Assembly: GCA_001650955.1 (NCBI GenBank)
Contig: LXYP01000045.1
Span: 1 to 64,000, forward strand
Direction: 5' to 3'
DNA length: 64,000 bases
Source: Sphingomonadales bacterium EhC05
GTDB lineage: Bacteria > Pseudomonadota > Alphaproteobacteria > Sphingomonadales > Sphingomonadaceae
In this document: positions 36,652 to 44,110 of the stretch, one piece after another
Numbering within the stretch: the first letter of the stretch is position 1
How the letters are laid out: every line of letters begins with the position of its first letter
Position numbers and translations under genes: made by a program
The notes under the pieces: generated by a model
Databases searched by the model: none
What the model was told of the DNA's origin: nothing
Seen by the model: the letters and a program-made list of their open reading frames with translations, nothing else

Positions 36652-37241
36652 GGTTCACAAACCTCCGGATCTGCGACTTGGCTGCCATAAGGCTGATTGC
36701 GAACAGCCGTGGCATTATAATTTTTTATCGTCGATTTTCCGCCGATCATGGACGCTATCGGAAACAGGCGAGGGGATGTAATCGTGACCTCATAATAGAC
36801 AATATCGTCTGGACCACCGGTGCCGGCGACGCCAAAATTGGTATCAAAAGTGCCATTGCCATTGCCATCGAGGAAACAGTCACCACTATCGATGACGCCA
36901 TCGCCATTGTCATCATAGGTGATTTTCTCCGGCTTGCCGACATTGGTGAAATCGAAGAAGCTACCGACGTCCACTTCGACAACCGAACCTTTCAAAAGCA
37001 GCGGATCAAGTGCATTCAACACCTCGGTCTTGATCGCATCCTCGGTCATCCCGCCGACAGATGATTGACGCGCGATCTTGTGCATTTGTGATTTTGACAC
37101 CGTGTCGAGATAGCCCTGATAGCCGATATCCATGATCCCGAGCATCAGCAGCATGAACGGGCCTGCGATCATCGCGAATTCGACCATTGTCGCGCCACTT
37201 TCGTCTCGCTTGACGCGACGGATGAGAAATTTCCTGATCAT
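36648..37241 (-). CDS. TadE-family pseudopilin with Ca-binding-like loop insert
   Basis: 197 residues. The N-terminal pseudopilin helix DESGATMVEFAMIAGPFMLLMLGIMDIGYQG (~13-43) has Glu21 at the pilin Glu5 position. Residues ~110-133 (YDDNGDGVIDSGDCFLDGNG) form two consecutive Asp/Gly/Asn loops of the dockerin/EF-hand type, which could bind calcium. It overlaps the downstream TadE-like gene by 4 bases, and its start codon shares a base with the end of the TadG-like gene, so the three are translated together. Confidence 0.85.
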   Translation of the reverse strand: MIRKFLIRRVKRDESGATMVEFAMIAGPFMLLMLGIMDIGYQGYLDTVSKSQMHKIARQSSVGGMTEDAIKTEVLNALDPLLLKGSVVEVDVGSFFDFTNVGKPEKITYDDNGDGVIDSGDCFLDGNGNGTFDTNFGVAGTGGPDDIVYYEVTITSPRLFPIASMIGGKSTIKNYNATAVRNQPYGSQVADPEVCEP

Positions 37242-39241
37242 TATTCGTCCAATCTCAAGCCGCCGATTTTTTGTGCGATATTGCTAAACGCCGAGATCAT
37301 ATCGGCTCGGTTGGAAGCCGGAGTTGCATGATCGGCGCTGCTGGCGCAGTTTTCCATATTTGAAGTGACGGTCGTCACGCCAAATTGAACCACCCAAATT
37401 GTCCAACCCTTGGCTCTCGCAGCTCTGCACATCAGCTGAAAACGCTGCGCCTGACGGCTTTCGAGTTCGGAATTTGAGGCGTTTACCGCTGCGATGCGAT
37501 CGTCCTGGGTTGCCAGACCATAGCTGTCATAATTTGATGTCCTGATGGTCATCGACCCGTCCGTCATGAACACAATATGGCGTCCGATCGAGAAGCCGTT
37601 CGGGGCCGAGCTATTTTCGGCAGCGAAGAGACCGTCGTCGGACAACAGCCGTGCGCCCCAGATCATCCCAATGGCATGATTGGTGAAGCCTTGGGCTTGC
37701 AGCCCGTCGATATAGCTTTGAAGATCATCAGAGCTGCCCTCGTCATAAGCGGTATAGCTGGCCAGCTTGCGCGATGCGGGCGGACAAATAGCCGAGTCAC
37801 CGGACTTGCTGATTTCCCAGCCATTGGTCGAACTGCTGCGATCATACATGACATCGCGCCAGAACGGTCCCCAGCGGGATGCTGCATCGGTCGGCAGCAG
37901 ATCGATATCGAGATCGAGGGCGCCCGCCGGAATGGTTGTCGTCGCAGTCACGATGGTATTGTCGGTCGTCCGTTCTTCAATACAGCCATCCCAGCGATCC
38001 ATTTGCACGCCTGTCTCGGTCGGACGTTGCGCGGCCGGGTTCGAAGGGTCGATCGAATTGACATAAGCGGACACATCATGCTGGAGCTTTCGATAGTCCC
38101 AGCGCTTGAAGACGGCTCCCGGGATCGTGCCATCATAGGTTTCGTAAACATTGGTCGTCGTCGTCGTGGTGTCGGTTTCGGTCGAGACCTCGCGTACGCA
38201 GGTGCGGTATCGCCCATCATCCGATTTCCGGTCGCCGCCCCAGCTTTCATGGCTATATGTGATGGTTGTATTGCCGCTCACAACAGGGTTTCCGCTTGGC
38301 GAAGGATACCACCACCGGTTTGAATTATCCCCTTCGCGGCGATATCTGGTAGCATTGTTCAGACTGAAATTGTTCCGGCACTGACCGCCTCTGGTAAATT
38401 GGATGGTCTCGTAAGTAACAACAGTCGAGATGCCGCCCGTTGTCGTCGTTTCGGTCACTTCATAAACAGGCCGGCGAGATTGGTAGGACCAAATATCGTC
38501 TCCAGCGGTCCCGGTGCCGCCAGCTAGCCACGCTGGATTGGCATTATACAAGATACTGCCGACATTGACTGCGCTGGAATAAGGCACGAATCCATAGCGG
38601 ATCTGCTCGCCCGATGAGCCGCCGCCAGGACCGAGAATATCGTAAAAGGCTTCAACGGATTCCTGCAAAGCTGCGAGCCTTGTCCCCCCGCCAGATACGC
38701 CAGATCTCATCGAACCGGTGACATCGAGCACCATCATCACGTCGACATTGCCGACATCAAGACGGCTCGAGCAATCGGCTGCGATTACCATATGCTGATA
38801 ACCAAAAATCTTCATCAAGGTGGTTTGGATCGTGGTTCGTGCATTGCCAACGACAGTGCGCGGTGATGCTCCATCTACAAATTCGGAGACGTTCGCAGAG
38901 ATGACATTGCCATCGCTATCCACGACAGTTTCATCAAAATCCGTTGAATCAAAAGACCCCTCGGGAAAGTTGAAAGAGAAATATTTATTCGCTTCAGCAA
39001 TGTCGGCTGCTGTCATCGTATCCTGGGTCATATTGCGCCGAGCAGCCAATGCGCCAGCATCGCAGGCGAGTTGCAACCTTGCTTTCGCCATATAGGCGCG
39101 GCCGATATCAACACCACCACCCACGAGGCCGACGATCGGGAACATCGCGGCGGCAGCCATCGCAAAGGTATTACCCGCATTATTCTTTCGCAATCTCTGC
39201 AAAAGCGCTGTGGTCGATGTTACGCCATTCTTGCCAAGCAT
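37241..39241 (-). CDS. TadG-like pilus assembly protein with VWA domain
   Basis: 666 residues. An N-terminal pseudopilin-like helix (NNAGNTFAMAAAAMFPIVGLVGGGVDIGRAY) is followed by a large VWA domain with the metal motif DVTGS at 173-177 (VMMVLDVTGSMRSG). A long Ser/Thr-rich insertion with TETTTTGG and ETDTTTTTTN runs splits the VWA fold before the IVFMTDGSMTIRTS strand. TadG-like proteins sit in the periplasm and help form Flp pili. First gene of the operon; divergent from the gene at 39373 across 131 bases. Confidence 0.87.
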   Translation of the reverse strand: MLGKNGVTSTTALLQRLRKNNAGNTFAMAAAAMFPIVGLVGGGVDIGRAYMAKARLQLACDAGALAARRNMTQDTMTAADIAEANKYFSFNFPEGSFDSTDFDETVVDSDGNVISANVSEFVDGASPRTVVGNARTTIQTTLMKIFGYQHMVIAADCSSRLDVGNVDVMMVLDVTGSMRSGVSGGGTRLAALQESVEAFYDILGPGGGSSGEQIRYGFVPYSSAVNVGSILYNANPAWLAGGTGTAGDDIWSYQSRRPVYEVTETTTTGGISTVVTYETIQFTRGGQCRNNFSLNNATRYRREGDNSNRWWYPSPSGNPVVSGNTTITYSHESWGGDRKSDDGRYRTCVREVSTETDTTTTTTNVYETYDGTIPGAVFKRWDYRKLQHDVSAYVNSIDPSNPAAQRPTETGVQMDRWDGCIEERTTDNTIVTATTTIPAGALDLDIDLLPTDAASRWGPFWRDVMYDRSSSTNGWEISKSGDSAICPPASRKLASYTAYDEGSSDDLQSYIDGLQAQGFTNHAIGMIWGARLLSDDGLFAAENSSAPNGFSIGRHIVFMTDGSMTIRTSNYDSYGLATQDDRIAAVNASNSELESRQAQRFQLMCRAARAKGWTIWVVQFGVTTVTSNMENCASSADHATPASNRADMISAFSNIAQKIGGLRLDE

Positions 39242-39372
39242 ATGCTGTGGCCCCCTGAGCTAATTTGACTGAACGTGGGAAATAGCTGGAAAAGGGTAAG
39301 CGGGAGCCGAAGAGGAATGGTTAAAGCGATCTTTACCTTGATTTTGCACGGAAAACTGGCAACCGCAGCATC

Positions 39373-40044
39373 ATGAAAGATGTGCATCAACAGCTCCAAC
39401 CGCTGCAACAGTTGATCATTGCCTATGCAAGTCGCGCTGACCGCGCGCGCTATGCTTTCTTGTTCGCGCTGGATGGGCGATTCGCAGAGATCATAAGATC
39501 GACGACCGAAACATTGATTGGACAGATGAAGTTAACCTGGTGGCGGGATAATTTAACCAAAGCCGCTGCAGATCGGCCACTCGGAGAACCTCTGGTGCAG
39601 CAGCTCAACATGCTGGAAGCGCAAGATATTGACCTTCAGCCATTGTTTGCGTTGCTTGACGGTTGGGAAGTCATGCTGGATGATTTTCCCTGGGACGACC
39701 GGCTGTTTGATCAATATGCTGAAGGCCGGGGCGAAGGCTTTTTCGGATTTGCGCTAAATGGAGTCAGCGATTTGCAAGAACCCCAGAAACAGCTCGCGAA
39801 AGCATGGGCCTTGTGGGATTTTGCACGGCATTGTTCTGATCATGACATGCGTCAATCCGTATTTGATCGTTGTGGCCAATTGGTCCGCGATGCCGCGCCG
39901 GTAAAATTTGATAGAACCGGTCGTCCGCTCTCGATTCTGTGCCAATTGATCGAGCGGGATGTTAGATTGAACGAACTGACCGCGGATCTTTATACTCCAT
40001 CAATAGCCGGTAAAATCATCTGGCACGGGATCACCGGTCGCTAG
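39373..40044 (+). CDS. Squalene/phytoene-synthase-like protein, probably non-catalytic
   Basis: 223-residue helical protein of the squalene/phytoene synthase superfamily: LDGRFAEIIRSTTETLIGQMKLTWWRDNL resembles the conserved RxxEPxIGxMRLxWWR helix. The two aspartate-rich DxxxD motifs that hold prenyl diphosphates in true synthases are not seen, so it is closer to NDUFAF6-type assembly factors, which act in complex I biogenesis. Cytosolic or membrane-peripheral. It starts with ATG at 39373 and is 41 bases upstream of the EF-hand gene. Confidence 0.75.
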   Translation: MKDVHQQLQPLQQLIIAYASRADRARYAFLFALDGRFAEIIRSTTETLIGQMKLTWWRDNLTKAAADRPLGEPLVQQLNMLEAQDIDLQPLFALLDGWEVMLDDFPWDDRLFDQYAEGRGEGFFGFALNGVSDLQEPQKQLAKAWALWDFARHCSDHDMRQSVFDRCGQLVRDAAPVKFDRTGRPLSILCQLIERDVRLNELTADLYTPSIAGKIIWHGITGR

Positions 40045-40085
40045 GATCAGGACTCTAAATTCGTTCCGCCAACGGGAACTTGCTG

Positions 40086-40553
40086 ATGACAAAATTTGCT
40101 GCCGGGGCTTCTGCGATGCTGCTGATGATGACCGCCGGGCTGTTTGTCTGGATGGGCGCCCATAGTCAGGACAATCCGATCCCCGAAGCCCCGCCGCCGC
40201 CGGAGCAAGTTGAAACCGAAGGGCTGCCCAAAGCCATATTCGATGACGAGACAATAGGTCCACAACCGCCGACACCGCCCAAGGCCTATAAAGCATCGCG
40301 CGAGGAGCGGCGCTTTAACCGCTATGATCGCAATCGCGATGAGATAGTTACGCGCCTGGAAATGATGAGCAGCAGAACCAAATCGTTCAAGGCACTCGAC
40401 ACAGATGGCAATAATCTGCTGACCTTCGAAGAATGGGCAGTGGCCACCAGTGATCGCTTCACGGGTGCGGATAGAGACGGCAATGGCGCATTGACGCGAG
40501 TAGAATTTCGCACAACCCGCCCCAAGCGGACGGCATCCAAATGCAAATGCTAG
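40086..40553 (+). CDS. Secreted/periplasmic EF-hand protein
   Basis: 155 residues. A hydrophobic N-terminal segment (AAGASAMLLMMTAGLFVWMG, ~5-24) acts as signal or anchor. A Pro-rich spacer (PIPEAPPPPEQ) follows, then three EF-hand-type calcium loops at ~81-92 (DRNRDEIVTRLE), 105-116 (DTDGNNLLTFEE) and 129-140 (DRDGNGALTRVE). The tail SKCKC holds two cysteines. The start is the ATG at 40086; a TTG two codons upstream lacks a site. Likely a calcium-binding envelope protein of unknown role. Confidence 0.85.
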   Translation: MTKFAAGASAMLLMMTAGLFVWMGAHSQDNPIPEAPPPPEQVETEGLPKAIFDDETIGPQPPTPPKAYKASREERRFNRYDRNRDEIVTRLEMMSSRTKSFKALDTDGNNLLTFEEWAVATSDRFTGADRDGNGALTRVEFRTTRPKRTASKCKC

Positions 40554-40575
40554 ATTGCCTGGCTAGATCGGCATA

Positions 40576-41928
40576 TTACGCGGGTTGAAGGCCTTTTGAG
40601 GCCAGGGGGCGATACCATTCGGCAAAATCGGTGCGGGCGCGGGCGGTATAAGCTTCTTTACGCTCTTTCTTTTTGACCCGTTGTTCAAACGGCGGGAAAA
40701 GGCCGAAGTTGACGTTCATTGGCTGATAGTCGCGCGCGTCTGCGCCGCCGGTAATATGGGATAGCAAGGCACCGAAAGCGGTGGTTTGGGGAGGGTAGGG
40801 GAAAATTTCACCTTTGATCTCGGCGGCGACCATCCGACCGACCATCAGGCCGACCGCAGCGCTTTCAACATAGCCTTCGCAGCCGGTAATCTGACCGGCA
40901 AAGCGGATATGCGGCGCTTTTTTGAGGCGCATTTCGGTGTCGAGCAATTTGGGCGCGTTGATGAATGTATTGCGATGGAGTCCGCCCATTCTGGCAAATT
41001 CCGCGTTTTCGAGGCCCGGAATAGTTTTGAGCAATTCGGCCTGCGCGCCATATTTGAGCTTGGTCTGAAAGCCGACCATGTTCCAGAGCGTGCCCAGCGC
41101 ATTGTCCTGGCGCAATTGCACAACCGCATAAGCGCTCTCGCCGGTATGGGCATTGGTCAGGCCAACCGGCTTCATCGGGCCGAAACGCAAGGTTTCGGGG
41201 CCGCGTGATGCCATCACTTCGATCGGCATGCAGCCTTCGAAATAGGGGGTGTTTTTTTCCCATTCCTTGAAGTCGGTTTTTTCGCCATCAAGCAGTCCCT
41301 GGATGAAGGCGTCATATTGGGCCTTGTTCATCGGGCAGTTGATATAATCCTTGCCATCGCCTTCCGGACCAACCTTGTCCCAGCGGGACTGCATCCAGGC
41401 AATATCCATATCGATACTGTCTTTATAGGCGATCGGCGCAATCGCGTCGAAAAAGGCGAGCGAATCTTCACCAGTCGCTGCGCCGATGCTTTCCGCCAGC
41501 GTCATTGCGGTGAGCGGGCCGGTCGCGACAATTGTCAAACCGCTTTCCGGAAGCTGATCAATCCGTTCGCGGACGATTTCGATATTCGGATGGTCACTCA
41601 GTCGCTGGGTCACGCCCGCGGAGAAATGATCTCGGTCGACGGCCAGGGCAGAGCCCGCGGGCAGGCGATGGGCGTCGCCCTCGCTCATGATGATCGAGCC
41701 GAGGTCGCGCATTTCCTGATGCAAAAGCCCAACGGCATTCTTTTCTGCGTCATCGGAGCGGAAGCTGTTTGAGCAGACGAGTTCGGCAAGCCCGTCGGTC
41801 TGATGGGCGGGCGTCATATCGCCACTGCCCCGCATTTCGGAAAGGCGCACTTGCACGCCTGCTTCCGCCAATTGCCATGCCGCTTCTGTTCCGGCGAGCC
41901 CGCCGCCGATAATATGTACCTGATTCAT
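40576..41928 (-). CDS. trmFO: Folate-dependent tRNA m5U54 methyltransferase TrmFO
   Basis: FAD and methylene-THF-dependent enzyme that makes ribothymidine at tRNA position 54. The protein has 450 residues from [25 protein letters not shown] (Rossmann GGGLAG), preceded by AAGGCG; an open frame of 12 more codons upstream is not conserved-looking. Family segments include [53 protein letters not shown] and the FAD-site end [21 protein letters not shown]. It is a single-gene unit between convergent and divergent neighbours. Confidence 0.96.
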   Translation of the reverse strand: MNQVHIIGGGLAGTEAAWQLAEAGVQVRLSEMRGSGDMTPAHQTDGLAELVCSNSFRSDDAEKNAVGLLHQEMRDLGSIIMSEGDAHRLPAGSALAVDRDHFSAGVTQRLSDHPNIEIVRERIDQLPESGLTIVATGPLTAMTLAESIGAATGEDSLAFFDAIAPIAYKDSIDMDIAWMQSRWDKVGPEGDGKDYINCPMNKAQYDAFIQGLLDGEKTDFKEWEKNTPYFEGCMPIEVMASRGPETLRFGPMKPVGLTNAHTGESAYAVVQLRQDNALGTLWNMVGFQTKLKYGAQAELLKTIPGLENAEFARMGGLHRNTFINAPKLLDTEMRLKKAPHIRFAGQITGCEGYVESAAVGLMVGRMVAAEIKGEIFPYPPQTTAFGALLSHITGGADARDYQPMNVNFGLFPPFEQRVKKKERKEAYTARARTDFAEWYRPLASKGLQPA

Positions 41929-42022
41929 GGGCGCCTTAGTGTTGTGGTAAGAAGTGAATGTCAATCTGGCAGTCGGCGCATTTGCATGATAGATGCGTTT
42001 TTGAAGGGAGCTTGGTCATAGA

Positions 42023-42703
42023 ATGAAAAGTGCGTTTATTGAGTCTCGGCCCTTTTTGCTGCTGAGCCTGTTGTTCGGGATCAGCTATTTCTTCGTTAGA
42101 GACTGCAATATCCCGGGACTCTATCTCATGCTCTGGAAAGGTGCGGGAGTTGGGTTTCTCGCCGTCTATGCGCTGGTGCGATTACACCGGATCGACGGCA
42201 AGATCGTCGGGGCGATCATGGCGCTGGGTGCGGTTGGTGATATGGCGATCGAATATGACCAGACGATGGGCGCCATCGCGTTCCTGGTCGGGCATATCTT
42301 GGCGATCCTATTCTATTCTCGGTTCCGCCGGCACAAATTGGCATTCAGTCAGAAGCTTTTTGTCATCCTGCTGGTTCCGCTGTCCGTTCTGATCGCCTGG
42401 ACCTTGCCATCAGATCGCGCGGACGCCTTGGGCGTCGCAATATATTGCCTGTCGGTTGCGCTGATGGCGGCGATGGCCTGGACCAGCCGCTTCACCCGCT
42501 ATCAGGTGGGCGCAGGCGCCATTCTTTTCCTCGTGTCTGACATGTTGATATTCGCGCGAATGGGGCCGCTGGAAACCAGCATGATCCCGGAAATGCTGGT
42601 GTGGCCACTCTATTATTTCGGCCAATTCATGATCGCGACGGGAATTGTCAGGACGTTACGGCACGAAATGGCTTCGGAAAGCTCTGATCCCGTTCAGGCT
42701 TGA
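42023..42703 (+). CDS. Lysoplasmalogenase-like YhhN-family membrane protein
   Basis: 226 residues with about seven to eight transmembrane helices. Signature segments are KGAGVGFLAVYALVRL, the acidic GAVGDMAIEYD loop and AFLVGHILAILFYSRF, followed by LFLVSDMLIFAR. YhhN/TMEM86 proteins hydrolyse lysoplasmalogens in eukaryotes; the bacterial substrate is uncertain. The inner membrane location is evident. It overlaps the convergent dioxygenase gene by 10 bases at the 3' ends. Confidence 0.8.
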   Translation: MKSAFIESRPFLLLSLLFGISYFFVRDCNIPGLYLMLWKGAGVGFLAVYALVRLHRIDGKIVGAIMALGAVGDMAIEYDQTMGAIAFLVGHILAILFYSRFRRHKLAFSQKLFVILLVPLSVLIAWTLPSDRADALGVAIYCLSVALMAAMAWTSRFTRYQVGAGAILFLVSDMLIFARMGPLETSMIPEMLVWPLYYFGQFMIATGIVRTLRHEMASESSDPVQA

Positions 42704-43536
42704 AACGCGGCAATTGTCGTTCTGTGCAGAAGCCGGTCATGACCGTCATATCCGCCGGTCGCGCAGTGGAGGACAGATCGGTTGTCCCACATCACCAGCA
42801 TATTGGGCTGCCATTGATGGCGATAGACAAATTCGTCCCGGCTTTGCCACGCATATAGTTGCTGGAGCAAGGGCAGGGCCTCCTGCTGGTCCAAGCCTTC
42901 AAAGCCAATGATATAGCCCATACAGCTAAACAGTCCGAGCCGCCCCGTTTCCGGATGCGCGCGGATCAACGGGTGACGTTCGGTTTCGCGAGCGGATTCG
43001 TCGGGACGGATGGCCATGCTGCGGCCTTCATCCTTTTCGCCATAAGCGCCATCCGGGGCATAGGCCATTTGGGCGCTGTGAATCGCGGTCAGGCCTTCAT
43101 ATTTTGCACGCATCTCATCGGGCATCGCATCGAGCGCGGCATGCTGGTTGGCGAAACATGTGTCGCCACCGACCGGCGGGATGGTGAGTCCCAAAAGACA
43201 GGTGCCTGCTGGCGGATGGGCCTGAAAGCTCCAGTCGCTGTGCCAGTTTTCTGCAAATAGCGGGCTTTTTTCGTCGGCATCGCGCCGGATCGCGGCAATA
43301 TGCTCGCGGCCCTCTATCGGATCGAAGAAGGGGTCATGGCCAAAGCCGCCAAAATATTGTGTGAACCGTTCCAGATCATCGTCGGACATATTCTGATCAG
43401 GAAAAGACAAGACATGATGTTTCAGCCAGGCGGCGCGGATGTCGGCGACTTGGCTGTCGTCCATTGGCTGGGTCAGATCAACGCCGGTAACGGCAGCACC
43501 GCAAGCTTGATCGGAGATGTTGATTTGGATCGGCAT
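42694..43536 (-). CDS. TauD/TfdA-family Fe(II)/2-oxoglutarate dioxygenase
   Basis: 280 residues from MPIQINISDQ. The facial triad is His99-x-Asp101 (NWHSDWSF) with the distal His257 (VLHCATGGYDGHD), and Arg272 near the C-terminus is placed to bind 2-oxoglutarate. Segments typical of the family include GVDLTQPMDDSQV, VLSFPDQNM and FANQHAALDAMPDEMR. The substrate (taurine, aryloxyacetate, or other) cannot be told from sequence. The open frame upstream (to 43704) is out of the conserved part. It is 37 bases downstream of the GNAT gene on the same strand. Confidence 0.9.
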   Translation of the reverse strand: MPIQINISDQACGAAVTGVDLTQPMDDSQVADIRAAWLKHHVLSFPDQNMSDDDLERFTQYFGGFGHDPFFDPIEGREHIAAIRRDADEKSPLFAENWHSDWSFQAHPPAGTCLLGLTIPPVGGDTCFANQHAALDAMPDEMRAKYEGLTAIHSAQMAYAPDGAYGEKDEGRSMAIRPDESARETERHPLIRAHPETGRLGLFSCMGYIIGFEGLDQQEALPLLQQLYAWQSRDEFVYRHQWQPNMLVMWDNRSVLHCATGGYDGHDRLLHRTTIAAFQA

Positions 43537-43573
43537 AGGATATTCTTTCTCATTTCTAGGCAGCAATATGACT

Positions 43574-44110
43574 TCACCACGGCAGGCCGCATAAGTCCAA
43601 TTTTCCGGTTCGCTGGGCCGGTCCCGCCAGAGGCAGGACCATCTCGTTGCGGAAGGCGAAGGGACCGGTTTTGCCGTGCTGCTCAACCCGCATTTCGCCT
43701 TCAAACAGGGACCAGCCCAATTTGCGGTAAAAGCCGATATTGTGATCTTCGCAGAAGAGCAGCGCGAAGACGCAATTTGCCTCGGTCCGCAACAATTCCA
43801 TCACATGGGACATCACCTGTTTGCCATAGCCAAGGCCCTGATAGTCGGGGTCGGTCATCACCCCGCCAATCCCGGCGACGCGGGTCGGCTGGCCATCACA
43901 GAATATCTCGCGCTCATAGATGCCAGCCACGGCGCGGACCATGTCGTCAATATAGAGCAGAACCCGGCGTTCGGCATTGGCCCATTCGATCCCGTGCATC
44001 GGTGAATTTCTGAGCTTTTCTGGCGGATAGATCCGCGCTCGCATCGGTGCGATTTCGGGCCAGCTCTGCGCGCCGTCTTTGACCAAAAAGACCGGCGCGC
44101 TTGAGGTCAT
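43574..44110 (-). CDS. GNAT-family N-acetyltransferase
   Basis: 178 residues. The acetyl-CoA pyrophosphate loop is YQGLGYGKQVM (Q/RxxGxG/A), preceded by GIGGVMTDPDYQG and followed by NIGFYRKLGWSLFEG. Substrate unknown. Its start overlaps the gyrA stop codon (ATGA), so it is translationally coupled behind gyrA and followed by the dioxygenase gene, forming the run gyrA-GNAT-dioxygenase. That pairing is unusual and gives no firm functional hint. Confidence 0.88.
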   Translation of the reverse strand: MTSSAPVFLVKDGAQSWPEIAPMRARIYPPEKLRNSPMHGIEWANAERRVLLYIDDMVRAVAGIYEREIFCDGQPTRVAGIGGVMTDPDYQGLGYGKQVMSHVMELLRTEANCVFALLFCEDHNIGFYRKLGWSLFEGEMRVEQHGKTGPFAFRNEMVLPLAGPAQRTGKLDLCGLPW

